Shown here: piece by piece, positions 17,339-26,763 of the stretch
Position numbering within the stretch: position 1 is the first letter of the stretch
Layout of the letters: every line of letters begins with the position of its first letter
NCBI GenBank assembly: GCA_964555295.1
Contig: CAZKRL010000012.1
Coordinates: 1-64,000 of the forward strand
DNA length: 64,000 nt
Direction: 5' to 3'
DNA from: CAZKRL01 sp964555295
GTDB taxonomy: Bacteria > Bacteroidota > Bacteroidia > Flavobacteriales_D > Sanyastnellaceae
Made by a program: the position numbers and the translations under genes
Notes under the pieces: model-generated
What the model was told of the DNA's origin: nothing
The model's input: the letters and a program-made list of their open reading frames with translations, nothing else
Database searches by the model: none

Positions 17339-18010
17339 TCAATTCGAGGGTTGAAAGGTATAACCCGGAAAGGGATTGACGAAACGCCGTTCAACGGGTA
17401 TGAACCCATCTTCAATTTCTCTAACAATATTTTCGATTTGTAGGTCTTCGCCGGTTGCATCGTATTCGCTCTTGAGATTATGTCCAAAGACTCTCGCAAG
17501 ACTCTGCCACATAAATGCTGAAAATCTACCTTTCAATGCCCTCACCACTTCAAAACTGTTTTTGCCGGTTTCTCTGTCAATCAGTTTGATAAGTATCACT
17601 CCTTCAGAAACCGTGAGCTTTCGTAAATCTTTCTCAAAGTTTTTCTTCATCTCCTCTTCGGCCATATCGAGCAAACGGTCTTTCTCTTTTTCGTCGGTGA
17701 CGACCTTGCAAATTTGTTCGTACATATCCATAACATCTGCGGCCGCTCTCGCATAGGGATAGGTTTTAATTACTCTTCGTTGTAGTTTGTCGTATTGTCG
17801 CGTCGCAGCGCGGTTTTTACCATCAGCGGTGATGATGATGGTTGCCATGGTGGCGTTGACTATGGTATCGTTGCCATGTACATACCAGATGGCATTATAG
17901 AATTCGGTTTGGTCTGTATGGATGATTTGATAGGCACTTTGAGGTTCGCCCTGACAATAACTCAATAGGGGTAGAAGAGCTATAATAATGAGCGTTAGGA
18001 GGGTTCGCAT
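17339..18010 (-). CDS. DUF4294-family exported protein
   Basis: About 223 residues from the ATG at 18010, chosen because it leaves a normal signal peptide (MRTLLTL... ending YCQG); an upstream ATG at 18046 adds 12 residues without signal character. The conserved RRVIKTYPYA segment and the following long charged helices (about 85-140) are the hallmark of DUF4294, a Bacteroidota family of unknown role, probably periplasmic. The C-terminal part ends with a proline/aromatic-rich stretch. It is two bases ahead of the GT87 gene, hence probably co-expressed. The 159 bp upstream to 18170 contain nothing I recognise. Confidence 0.75.
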   Translation of the reverse strand: MRTLLTLIIIALLPLLSYCQGEPQSAYQIIHTDQTEFYNAIWYVHGNDTIVNATMATIIITADGKNRAATRQYDKLQRRVIKTYPYARAAADVMDMYEQICKVVTDEKEKDRLLDMAEEEMKKNFEKDLRKLTVSEGVILIKLIDRETGKNSFEVVRALKGRFSAFMWQSLARVFGHNLKSEYDATGEDLQIENIVREIEDGFIPVERRFVNPFPGYTFQPSN

Positions 18011-18169
18011 CGATAGATGAACTTGCGCTAAGATATGCTTTCGCAAGTGTCATGCAGTTAGTGAAAAGGAGTAGTGCTTTACAATCGTTGTTTTGATTTC
18101 GATAAGGATTCTATGGCGGTTATTGAATGAAATGAATTACTTCTGTTGAGCTAATGCAAGGGAAGTGCA

Positions 18170-21118
18170 TTATGATGCTTTCGCTCTAATGATTTTCGGT
18201 AATTCAATAGTGAAGGTGGTGAGTTCAGGGGTGCTTTCACATCGAATTTTTCCTCCATGTTTTTCAATGACACCTTGAACGATGTTCAATCCTAATCCTG
18301 TGCCTTCACCTCTTGCTTTAGTAGTAAAGAAGGGCTCAAAAATTCGATGGATTATTTCAGGGGGTATTTGGGGTCCGTTGTTGCTGATGCGTATAATGTG
18401 TAACTGGGGGTCTTCTTCAAGTCTGATCCGGATAGTACACTTATTCCCCGATGCGTAAAGTGCATTGTTGATGAGATTGGTCCACACTTGAGTGAGTTCG
18501 TCGGCATATCCTGATATGACAATATCTTCAGGGATATCATTATTGACAGTTGCCCCTTGCTTAATCTTATTCCAGAAGATGGTAATTACCGTTTCGAAAC
18601 TTTCTCTGAGATTGAATTCAGTGATTTCAGCATTGATGTTTCCATGAGCGAATACATTCAATGCCTTCACAACCTTGCTGCTTTGATCTGCTGATATGGT
18701 TGTTGTGCGTATCGATTTATAAACAAGCGAGAAGTTGAGCGCAAGTCGGATAATCTGCTTGAACTTGGGTTCTTTTAAAATGTCGGCAATGGAGCGGGTA
18801 ATCTCTACAATGCCCATTTGAACAAACGCTCGGGCGCAGCTCATGCGGTCGGCCTCAGAATCAAGTATGTCTGTCAGCAGACGATTTATCTGCTGAATTC
18901 GTTCCCTTTCTTCTCTCGTTGTTAGGTTGATAATCTTTCGCTGTTTGTATAGGTTGAGCGCAAGGAGTATTTCGTTGGGTTGAAGTTGCCAGATGATTTC
19001 TTCAAATGAGTCTTTGAATAGCTGCTCTAAGTTTTCACCGGACGCTTTGATAGCGCCCAGTGGTGAATTGATTTCATGAGCTATTCCGGCGATAAGTACA
19101 CCTAACGTGGAGAGTCTCTCCTTGTTCAATAGATCAGATTGGGCTTTCTCAAGTTCAATCAGCGACTCCTCCAACTGTTGTGTTTTTTTTACGAGTGCTG
19201 ATTCGGTGGACTTTAATTGATCGATTACAAGCGAAAGTTGAAGTTCGTTCTCTTTGCGCAGGGTGATGTCATGCAGATAAACTCGGCATAGTGAGTCGCC
19301 CTCAAGAATAAAGGTCGTTATTTCAAATATCTTCTGACCTGCCGTGCTTTCCCTTTCGTATTCATTGATGAGCTGACCCTTGTGATCGATTTTTAGAAAT
19401 TTCACGATATCATCAAAAGATGAACTCAGAACTTCACTGAGATAATTTTCTGCAGCGTGATTGTAGAAATTTATTTTCCTTTCCATCATGTTCAATTCCA
19501 TGACCGGATTAGGATTGTGTTGAGGAATCAGGGCCAGATTTTTTATGGATTGTGTTTTTTCCTCAATGGTCTTTTCTAGGTCGGAATTGATTTGACTGAT
19601 TTGTTTCCGGGTAGCTTCAAGTTTTTGAATGGTTTCTTTCTGTGCTATTTCGAGTTTCTTTTTCTCGGAAATCTCAGATTCAACAGCCATATAGCCCGTG
19701 AGTTTGCCGCCGTCAAACAAGGGCTCGATATTCAAAACTACCCAGTATGGCTTGCCGTGCTTGTCGTAATTAATGATTTCCGCATATACCGACTTTTCTT
19801 GGCTTAGGTTAGCGTTGATATATGCAATGGTCTCCGGGTCTGACATGGGTCCTTGAAAGATTTTAGGTGTCTTTCCTATCAGATCTTCTCGAGAGTATCC
19901 GGTAATGCTTTCTACACTTTCATTGACCCAGGTAATATTCTTTTTCGTATCGGTGATGATTACAAGATTCGATGTTCGCTTAGCTACGTTTGAAAGAATG
20001 TACAATTCTTCCTCTTGCTTTTTGCGCTCGCTGATATCCTGAATTACACCGTGAATGATATCCCTGATTACATATTCATTCGTGTTGAAAATACATTCAA
20101 GGGTAATCACCTTGCCATCGATGGGTCGGCGCCATTCGAATTCTGTTTTGAGAGGTGTGCCGTATTCGATACTCTGCAATATATTCTTTACGAGTTCTAT
20201 TCGACCAGCGACTTTGATGTTCTTTAAGATTGTTTTTCTGCCAGTATTAGTAATGTTATCCATTCCTAACAGATGCTGCAGATTTTCACTGCCTTCTAAT
20301 TTGTCTTGGGTAACATGAAATTTGAAATTGGCGAAATGTGCGATCTCCTGCGCTACATTCAAATCTTTGAGTAAGTTCTCTAAACCTGTGGTCTGTTCTT
20401 TAATTTTCTTCTCAAGGTTTTGAGTGAGCTCAGAGTTTTTGGATCTCTCAATGGATAGTTTGGACGCAAGGTCATGCAATGCAACCTGCAACCGCTTTAG
20501 CTCAAAGCTTCGCACCTTTGGCTGAATTTCGGCGTTCACGTAAGAGCCAGTGGCTAGTTGTTCCGAGAGTTCGGTCAACTTGATGACAGGCTGACTGATC
20601 TGATTAGCCATTGCGTATACAATTATGAGTGCAACCAATGCAAGCAGTATCAATAGTATTTTGATGGGCTCATTGATGTGTTCTAACTGCTTGGTGATTT
20701 TGAATCTATTGAATCCGATGGCAATCTCACCTTTGAAACTACTCGTTGTAAAAGGGGTTCGAACTACAATGTAGTGAGTAGTGTCTTGAAGTAGTTCTTG
20801 AATATTGATGCTGTCAGGACGAAAAAGAATGTCAGGTTGTTCGCGTCCATCACTTGTTAGAATTACGGCGAGGAAATCTGCTTTTTGCTCAGATTGAACA
20901 AAGTTCATAGTTTTTTCAAGGCCGAGATAGTCATCCCTATCTAATGAAATTTCTACGCCTAATGCAAGGGTTTGAGCAATATGCAAGAGTTCATCGGTTT
21001 TGACCTCGGAGATAAGTATTTCTTGCTGTTTTGGATAGTAAGAAATGAGAACAAAAAACAGAATAAGAGTAACGATTGAGTAGGGAATCCAGATCTGTGA
21101 GAAGATTCCAAATTTCAT
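18170..21118 (-). CDS. membrane sensor histidine kinase with HAMP and PAS domains
   Basis: 982 residues. A first membrane helix (about 10-28), an extracytoplasmic sensor domain (about 30-150) and a second helix (about 152-171) lead into a HAMP domain (about 172-225). Coiled coils alternate with PAS-like domains at about 250-360, 375-490 (WVNESVESITGYSREDLIG) and 530-620. The kinase core has His681 (GIAHEINSPLG), N-box NLINNALYASG (about 881-891), and GTGLGLNIVQGV (about 939-950). About 200 residues separate the His from the N-box, clearly more than the usual ~110, so the dimerisation domain carries an extra helical insert at about 700-800. It overlaps the upstream substrate-binding-like gene by 4 bp. 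Confidence 0.9.
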   Translation of the reverse strand: MKFGIFSQIWIPYSIVTLILFFVLISYYPKQQEILISEVKTDELLHIAQTLALGVEISLDRDDYLGLEKTMNFVQSEQKADFLAVILTSDGREQPDILFRPDSINIQELLQDTTHYIVVRTPFTTSSFKGEIAIGFNRFKITKQLEHINEPIKILLILLALVALIIVYAMANQISQPVIKLTELSEQLATGSYVNAEIQPKVRSFELKRLQVALHDLASKLSIERSKNSELTQNLEKKIKEQTTGLENLLKDLNVAQEIAHFANFKFHVTQDKLEGSENLQHLLGMDNITNTGRKTILKNIKVAGRIELVKNILQSIEYGTPLKTEFEWRRPIDGKVITLECIFNTNEYVIRDIIHGVIQDISERKKQEEELYILSNVAKRTSNLVIITDTKKNITWVNESVESITGYSREDLIGKTPKIFQGPMSDPETIAYINANLSQEKSVYAEIINYDKHGKPYWVVLNIEPLFDGGKLTGYMAVESEISEKKKLEIAQKETIQKLEATRKQISQINSDLEKTIEEKTQSIKNLALIPQHNPNPVMELNMMERKINFYNHAAENYLSEVLSSSFDDIVKFLKIDHKGQLINEYERESTAGQKIFEITTFILEGDSLCRVYLHDITLRKENELQLSLVIDQLKSTESALVKKTQQLEESLIELEKAQSDLLNKERLSTLGVLIAGIAHEINSPLGAIKASGENLEQLFKDSFEEIIWQLQPNEILLALNLYKQRKIINLTTREERERIQQINRLLTDILDSEADRMSCARAFVQMGIVEITRSIADILKEPKFKQIIRLALNFSLVYKSIRTTTISADQSSKVVKALNVFAHGNINAEITEFNLRESFETVITIFWNKIKQGATVNNDIPEDIVISGYADELTQVWTNLINNALYASGNKCTIRIRLEEDPQLHIIRISNNGPQIPPEIIHRIFEPFFTTKARGEGTGLGLNIVQGVIEKHGGKIRCESTPELTTFTIELPKIIRAKAS

Positions 21119-21567
21119 TTTGAATTCAATTGTAGCGCGATGACAGACGGAATTTGCAATGACGCATTTGATTTCAGCACGCCAATTGCGCCGGGTGTTT
21201 TGGATACGAAGCTGATCATATCCTCGGGTGTATTGAAAAATTGTGGAGAACGGCTGCGGCCTTGAAATACTTGCGCCAGCCAGAATTTTTTAACCTCTTC
21301 TACACTTTTGCTGTAAATCCTTTCATAAATTTCTTTTGCTTCAGCAGACTGACTATTGGGTAAACAAATAATTACGGGTAGTTTATTCTGCCAAAGGGTA
21401 TACTTGGCCCGATAGATGTCTTTTATTTCATCAAAACTAATGGCAGACTTACCTGTCTGATTGCCGATAAACCTCAAGTCGTTTATGTCCTGGGCGATGG
21501 TTCTTATCGATGCTAGCGCAAGAATAATAGCACAAAGGATGTATGTCTTGCCGAACCTAAAAGCCAT
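21115..21567 (-). CDS. small PstS-like (PBP-type) periplasmic substrate-binding protein
   Basis: 150 residues with a signal peptide (about 1-25, ending IAQ). The rest matches the short phosphate-ABC-transporter-type binding domain: SFDEIKDIYRAKYTLW (about 44-59), PVIICLPNSQSAEAKEIYERI (64-84 region), FWLAQVFQG and a final PGAIGVL strand. It is half the length of a full PstS and lacks the serine/threonine loop that clamps phosphate, so the ligand may differ. No ABC permease or ATPase is nearby. Instead it sits between a porin-like gene (11-bp overlap) and a sensor kinase (4-bp overlap). That suggests a ligand-sensing accessory rather than a transporter part. Confidence 0.75.
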   Translation of the reverse strand: MAFRFGKTYILCAIILALASIRTIAQDINDLRFIGNQTGKSAISFDEIKDIYRAKYTLWQNKLPVIICLPNSQSAEAKEIYERIYSKSVEEVKKFWLAQVFQGRSRSPQFFNTPEDMISFVSKTPGAIGVLKSNASLQIPSVIALQLNSK

Positions 21568-22660
21568 ACGCGAGCTGAACTTTTAAGTCAAACCGGTTTT
21601 GATTGTGATTATGAAAAAGATGTTGATCGCCAAATTCAAATCTCTCCACTTGCATCTTTAAACTGGTTTGAGCATTGATGTCCGTTCTAAATCCGATTCC
21701 TAACTTCACAATATTGACGGGAATAGAATGTAGCTCTCGTTCGGAGATATCCATGTAATCGAACAAGGCATAGGGCACGTATTTTTCTTTAAACCTCCAC
21801 CCAATCATTCCGAAGTGTGATATATTTTCTGAATTTCCGAGAGAATCGGTCGTAGTTATATTATACCCACCTTCGTACAGAACCTCGAGTCTTTTGCCGA
21901 AGTATGCGAGTGACGCACACATCAACTGGAAGTTGACAGCACCGCTATATTCCTTGTTTACGCTGCTGTGGCCATTGTGCGCTCCAGTAATGTTCGTGGG
22001 CATATAATCATTGTAGTATGACACACCGGCCCTTAGACCCTCTAATGGTTTGCAGTGGATTGCTGCCATCAATGCTTTGTTTGCAGCATCGTCGTATATA
22101 TCTGTGGAGGCTATCCCGTTGGAGGTACAAACGTCGTAGCCAAAATTCCAACGTCCAAGATTTTGACCTTGAAGCCTGATTCCAAGAGAATGTAAGGGTA
22201 CGAAGTAACTGAAGGAGCTTGGGCGATCTATCGTTGGAAAGAACAATCTGCCATGATGGAATACGTCATTCCAATAATTCACGGGCGTGTGCATCTTGCC
22301 CACAATCAGGCTGTGGTTGCCGTAGTAATCGAATTTGAGTTGAGCGCGTTCAATACTTGGGGCGAATTTTGATGCGGTATTGTTATCATATCTGATGACC
22401 GATTCACCCAGGAAACTAATTCTGTCTGTAATATTCGAGGTCACAAAAAAGTCCTGCTCACCAAAACTGAAATAACTGTGTAACTCCTCCGAGTTGTCGA
22501 TTTTATGAATGTTTTCAAGGCTGTATTGAAGGTGGCCGTAAACACGTAATTGTATGTTGCGCTCTTGCGCTAACACATTGGGCCCAAAGACAACTCCGAG
22601 CATGATGGACAGAATCCATTGAGATTTAATCCATCTTATGTTTCTCGCAGTGGTTGGCAA
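21557..22660 (-). CDS. porin-like outer-membrane beta-barrel protein
   Basis: 367 residues starting at a TTG (22658-22660). The signal peptide ends near VLAQ (about 32). The mature part is built of alternating strands with aromatic girdles and ends in an aromatic residue (YGF), as in outer-membrane porins. Segments such as ERAQLKFDY and VGKMHTPVNYW resemble the phosphate-porin/OprO-P-like families of Gram-negatives, but the assignment is loose. It is first in a three-gene operon with the PBP-like protein and the sensor kinase, so it may admit the solute that they detect. Confidence 0.7.
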   Translation of the reverse strand: MPTTARNIRWIKSQWILSIMLGVVFGPNVLAQERNIQLRVYGHLQYSLENIHKIDNSEELHSYFSFGEQDFFVTSNITDRISFLGESVIRYDNNTASKFAPSIERAQLKFDYYGNHSLIVGKMHTPVNYWNDVFHHGRLFFPTIDRPSSFSYFVPLHSLGIRLQGQNLGRWNFGYDVCTSNGIASTDIYDDAANKALMAAIHCKPLEGLRAGVSYYNDYMPTNITGAHNGHSSVNKEYSGAVNFQLMCASLAYFGKRLEVLYEGGYNITTTDSLGNSENISHFGMIGWRFKEKYVPYALFDYMDISERELHSIPVNIVKLGIGFRTDINAQTSLKMQVERFEFGDQHLFHNHNQNRFDLKVQLAYGF

Positions 22661-22703
22661 ATCAATTTTTTTCGAACGGCAATATAATCTATTAATTTTC
22701 TAG

Positions 22704-23426
22704 TCAGACGTATGTTGCGATTTCCGAAAACAGCAATTGCGGATATTCTTCCTTTTGTTGAGCCCAACTTTGATTGCGATGGAGTTGATTTTGATTGAGC
22801 TTCTGAGAACAAACTCTTAGCTCCATTTCCAGTTCATCGGTGAATGAATGGGGTGATAGTCCACTTTGTAACCATTGATTTTCTGATTTGTCAGTGAGCA
22901 TCACAGGCATCCTTTTTTTGGAATTGTGTACAATCGACATCACGTCATTTGCTGTTGTGGTAAGGATGCTGCAACTTAGAATGGGATTTCCATTCACCGG
23001 GTTTTCCCATGCTGATATCAATCCGGCAAGAGAGAATATTTCTGTCTCTTTGAGCGATACATAGATGGGATATTTCTGGCCGGCAAATTGGTGCCATTCA
23101 AAAAAACCACTCACGGGTATGAGGCATCTTCCCTTCTTCCAGGATTCTCGAAAGGAGGGTTTTTCAGCAGCGGTTTCACTCATGGCATTCAATGTTTTCT
23201 GCCTTATCGAAAGTGCGTCTTTCTCGGTCTTGCACCAATGTGGAATCAATCCCCAATGAGCGAGTGTAATGCCTTCCTCGGTGATAACCGGAATTTCCGG
23301 ATGATCAAAACCTGAAATGAAATAGGAGGGTTGCTCTGGTTCAGGATGTTCTTTCAACATCCGTTTACCATAGCGCTTTTCCAGGCGATTCCATTTGTTC
23401 TGCAACAGCGCTATGTTGTAGCACAT
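22704..23426 (-). CDS. SRAP-family DNA-protein crosslink protein (YedK/HMCES)
   Basis: 240 residues of the SOS-response-associated peptidase family. The initiator Met is followed by Cys2 (MCYNIAL), which after Met removal forms a thiazolidine crosslink with abasic sites in single-stranded DNA. Other conserved elements are HWGLIPHWCK (around 57-66), NAMSETAAEKPSF (about 80-92), CLIPVSGFFEWH (about 100-111, with the catalytic Glu), and RMPVML (about 163-168, with the His region replaced locally). The protein protects abasic sites during replication. It lies six bases after the thioredoxin-like gene and is the last gene of that run. Confidence 0.92.
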   Translation of the reverse strand: MCYNIALLQNKWNRLEKRYGKRMLKEHPEPEQPSYFISGFDHPEIPVITEEGITLAHWGLIPHWCKTEKDALSIRQKTLNAMSETAAEKPSFRESWKKGRCLIPVSGFFEWHQFAGQKYPIYVSLKETEIFSLAGLISAWENPVNGNPILSCSILTTTANDVMSIVHNSKKRMPVMLTDKSENQWLQSGLSPHSFTDELEMELRVCSQKLNQNQLHRNQSWAQQKEEYPQLLFSEIATYV

Positions 23427-23432
23427 GCAGAA

Positions 23433-23909
23433 TTATTTCTGCTTTAAGAGACTATTGGCATTGGCAATCCATGCATCCGGACCGCCAGCAAGGTACCCGG
23501 ATTGTCCGATGGGTTGAAAATTAACAGTGCTGTCATCGTTCATCTGTGGCGTTACAAAATGTACGGTTGGAAATCCTTGTACGCCGAAAATCTGTTGTAA
23601 GGTGTTGTTCTGATTTTGAAGCTCCTGTGGCAATGCTTTTCTGCGCGGGAAATCTAGCTCCACAAGTATTACATTTTCTTTAGACCACTGAGTGAATTTG
23701 TCACTGTGAAAGACTTCGTTCTGAAGCCGAATGCACCATCCACACCAGTCACTTCCGGTAAAGAAGAGAAACATGGGTTTGCCGGTTTCGATGGATTTCT
23801 GGATAGCTACATTGACATCCGTGAGCCATTCTTGATTGCCAAGGCCTTGCCCTGCAACCTGCAGAGAGATGGTAAGTGACGCAATGACTGCGAGTATGAA
23901 TATTTTCAT
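23433..23909 (-). CDS. exported thioredoxin-like protein
   Basis: 158 residues. A signal peptide (about 1-20, VAGQ) is followed by a thioredoxin fold of the DUF255/thiol:disulfide type. The redox motif is Cys56-Gly-Trp-Cys59 (SDWCGWC), and the cis-Pro region is FPTVHF (about 113-118). The protein should handle disulfides in periplasmic proteins. It follows the peptide transporter (45 bp) and precedes the SRAP gene (6 bp), suggesting one transcript 26002-22704, though the products have no obvious common pathway. Confidence 0.85.
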   Translation of the reverse strand: MKIFILAVIASLTISLQVAGQGLGNQEWLTDVNVAIQKSIETGKPMFLFFTGSDWCGWCIRLQNEVFHSDKFTQWSKENVILVELDFPRRKALPQELQNQNNTLQQIFGVQGFPTVHFVTPQMNDDSTVNFQPIGQSGYLAGGPDAWIANANSLLKQK

Positions 23910-23954
23910 GAATCAAAAGTAATCGCTGATGCTATTAGGGGATGAGATTAAATT

Positions 23955-25457
23955 TTATTTAACGTCTTGCATCAATTTGCGAATCATGGGCGATATCAAT
24001 ATGAGCAATACACCTGCAGCAATGGCGTACCACGCAAAGTCATGGTATCCTTGGGTGTAGATGTTGAGTTTCTCAGTGGGTGTCGCATCGGGATCAGGTG
24101 ATATACTCGCACCGAAAAGTCCGGCTACATATTGTCCATACGCACTCGCCAGAAACCACATTCCCATCATAAATCCTTGAAGTCGCTCAGGAGCCAGTTT
24201 GGTCATTATTGAAAGCCCAATTGGTGATAGGCACAGCTCTCCAAGTGTTACCGCGAAATAAGCAACGGTAAACATATCGAGTGATGATATGCCGTTGGTG
24301 TCTGCAAAAAACCTTCCTGAAAAGAAAAGCATATATCCTATTCCAAGAAATAGAAATCCAATTCCGAACTTCACTACGGTGTTGGGCTCTTTATTCCTTT
24401 TCGCCAGCCATACCCAAATCGTTCCTGCTACCGCAGCAAAAGCAATAACAAAAGCCGAGTTGGCAGAGTTATTAACTCCGTTGGGGTCGAGGTGAATGAA
24501 TCCAAGCAATTCCGAGCTGAGGTGGTTGGCTGCATATATGCTGAGTGAGCCACCGGCTTGTTCGAAGATGGCCCAAAAGACGATGGAAAAGAAGATGAAG
24601 AATAATGCTGCGATCAGCTTCTTGGCCTCTGCTGTTGTGCCCTTGCTCATTTCGTAGGCCAGGTATATCAGACTAAACGGACCGATGGCGTACATGAAAT
24701 AATCGGTATACTCTGTATTCGCCACCATAATTACAATTGCCGGAATGGCAATCAACCCGCCGATGTATACTGCTACATCTTCCCATAGCCAAGTTTTACC
24801 TGTTGCATTTTGAAGTGGCGATAATCCGATAGGCCCCAGTTCTTTCCGTGTTCGTGTGAATGTGATCAGACTTATGGTCATCACCAGCGCTGCCAGGCCA
24901 AATGCAACGTTCCATGTAAGATCCGCAGGGATGGTTCCCGATAAAAATTCACCCTTACCAATGGAGATGCAGAAGTATCCGCCGAGTAATGCCCCTACAT
25001 TGATGCCTGCATAGAACAGTGAAAATCCATCATCGCGTCTGCTGTCGCCTTGTCTGTACAACTGACCCACCATACTCGAAATATTCGGCTTGAAGAATCC
25101 GGTGCCCACCACATTAAATGCTATGCCCCAAAAGAAAAATTCTTTCGGATCAATGGCAAGAATGATGCTGCCGGTGATCATCAGCAATCCACCCCAGAAA
25201 AGCGACTTGCGGAAACCCAGAATCTTATCAGCAAACAAACCACCGATGAAGGTAAATGCATAGACCCACGCTTGGGTTGCACCATACTGGAGGTTGGCCG
25301 CCTTTTCATCCATGAAGAGTTGAGTAACCATGAAATAGGTGAGCATGCCACGCATTCCATAGAAGCAGAAGCGTTCCCACATTTCAGAGAAGAAGAGATA
25401 CCACAATTGCTTCGGGTATTTGCCCTGAAAGCTTTGAATTTGTTCGATGGTTTGCAT
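23955..25457 (-). CDS. proton-dependent oligopeptide (POT/PTR) MFS transporter
   Basis: 500 residues with 12-14 membrane helices. The family motif ExxERFxFYG is present near the N-terminus (SEMWERFCFYG, about 24-34), and GTGFFKPNISS (about 116-126) matches the second PTR signature. The protein imports di- and tripeptides with protons across the inner membrane. Its length and motifs are typical. It lies 11 bp after the SRPBCC gene and 45 bp before the thioredoxin-like gene on the same strand. Confidence 0.93.
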   Translation of the reverse strand: MQTIEQIQSFQGKYPKQLWYLFFSEMWERFCFYGMRGMLTYFMVTQLFMDEKAANLQYGATQAWVYAFTFIGGLFADKILGFRKSLFWGGLLMITGSIILAIDPKEFFFWGIAFNVVGTGFFKPNISSMVGQLYRQGDSRRDDGFSLFYAGINVGALLGGYFCISIGKGEFLSGTIPADLTWNVAFGLAALVMTISLITFTRTRKELGPIGLSPLQNATGKTWLWEDVAVYIGGLIAIPAIVIMVANTEYTDYFMYAIGPFSLIYLAYEMSKGTTAEAKKLIAALFFIFFSIVFWAIFEQAGGSLSIYAANHLSSELLGFIHLDPNGVNNSANSAFVIAFAAVAGTIWVWLAKRNKEPNTVVKFGIGFLFLGIGYMLFFSGRFFADTNGISSLDMFTVAYFAVTLGELCLSPIGLSIMTKLAPERLQGFMMGMWFLASAYGQYVAGLFGASISPDPDATPTEKLNIYTQGYHDFAWYAIAAGVLLILISPMIRKLMQDVK

Positions 25458-25468
25458 ACTTTTTTGTT

Positions 25469-26002
25469 CTAATGTGTTTCGAGCACGTTTTTCAAATTGT
25501 TTAGTCCGCCTTCAATATCTTTCCCTAACATGCCGTCCATATCCATGAATAGAAGAAATATGTTCATTGGGAATGAGGAGTTGCCGTAGAATTTCCATGC
25601 TACTTCTGTTGTGGAGCTATCAATGGCTGTGATATTCATCTCCGAATTGCCAACGGATTCAAATGGTTCTTTGAATCGCACCTCTGTTCTAACTTGGTTG
25701 AAAGGTTGAAGCGATTTGATTTCTTGTTCACCTGAACCCACCGAATCGATCTCACTTTTCCAACCCAGAATAAAACCAACCTCACCATCCGTTCCTGAAA
25801 AATAGATTTCCTGTTTCGGATCCATCTTTGCCCAAACGCTATAATGCCGCTGGTTCTGCAGGAATCTGAGGTAGTGATACACAACTTCCTGTTCTCTGTT
25901 AATTTGAATATTTCTTGTAACCTCATAACCAGATGGGGCAACGATGGAGAGGATTACGATTACGATCGCAAAACCTCCCAGAATATATAGAATTTTTTTC
26001 AT
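25469..26002 (-). CDS. SRPBCC-domain protein with N-terminal membrane helix
   Basis: About 177 residues from ATG 26002, chosen because MKKILYILGG opens a single membrane helix (about 1-20); an upstream start at 26029 adds nine residues without known role. The remainder (about 25-175) has the strand-helix pattern of the START/SRPBCC (polyketide-cyclase-like) fold, for example SVWAKMDP, VGFILGWKSE and STTEVAWKFYG. These domains bind hydrophobic ligands. The ligand and role are unknown. It is the first gene of the minus-strand run leading to the peptide transporter. Confidence 0.8.
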   Translation of the reverse strand: MKKILYILGGFAIVIVILSIVAPSGYEVTRNIQINREQEVVYHYLRFLQNQRHYSVWAKMDPKQEIYFSGTDGEVGFILGWKSEIDSVGSGEQEIKSLQPFNQVRTEVRFKEPFESVGNSEMNITAIDSSTTEVAWKFYGNSSFPMNIFLLFMDMDGMLGKDIEGGLNNLKNVLETH

Positions 26003-26229
26003 GGGATAAATGTGGTTCGAAAATCTCACTCCTACAAATGCATGGTGCTATGATGTTGATATAACTGAAAGTGCGCTGGTTCTTTCATGATTGCTCTTTA
26101 TTGATGATGCACTTATGCATATCATTTGCTTGCATTCGACGCGTAACTTTTAGGATTATATGAGTGAATGTAAGTGCAAAATATCGAGCTACTGAAATTC
26201 TGAATTGCATCTGGGTTTACTTTCGCGAG

Positions 26230-26763
26230 ATGAACCGAGATAAAGTTTTTGCACGTGAAACATTGGCCACCGCAACTCACCTGGTACTGCCAGAGAATAC
26301 CAATACATTAGGGAATTTAATGGGTGGACAATTGTTGAACTGGATGGATGTTATCTCTGCCATTTCTGCACATCGTCATTGTCGCAGAATAGTTGTAACT
26401 GCCGCCGTAAATAATGTTTCATTTCAATATCCTATCAAGTTGGGCGATGTTGTGACCATTGAGGCAAAGGTTTCGCGGTCATTCAATTCTTCGATGGAGG
26501 TCTACATGGAGGTTTTCGTAGAACATGCACAGACGGGTGAACGTAAGAAATGCAATGAGGCGAACTACACTTTTGTTGCTGTTGATCAAATTGGAAGTGC
26601 CATACCTGTGCCTGAGCTCGTGCCTGAGTCGGATGAGGAGAAGCGCAGGTTTGATGGTGCATTGCGTCGACGCCAACTCAAATTGATTCTTGCCGGCAAA
26701 ATGAAACCTGATGAAGCAACTGAACTTAAGGCGTTGTTTGTGGAGCCCAAAGCTTTTCAATAG
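26230..26763 (+). CDS. acyl-CoA thioesterase, hotdog fold
   Basis: About 177 residues from ATG 26230, where MNRDKVFARET begins the conserved part; an upstream start at 26164 has no family similarity. The single hotdog domain has the typical NTLGNLMGGQLLNWMD segment (about 27-42) with the catalytic Asp, and SFQYPIKLGD (about 66-75). It hydrolyses acyl-CoA esters in the cytoplasm (YciA/BFIT-type family). A near -7 box TACTTTCG lies immediately ahead of the start. The last 38 bp overlap the 3' end of the convergent GT9 gene. Confidence 0.88.
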   Translation: MNRDKVFARETLATATHLVLPENTNTLGNLMGGQLLNWMDVISAISAHRHCRRIVVTAAVNNVSFQYPIKLGDVVTIEAKVSRSFNSSMEVYMEVFVEHAQTGERKKCNEANYTFVAVDQIGSAIPVPELVPESDEEKRRFDGALRRRQLKLILAGKMKPDEATELKALFVEPKAFQ

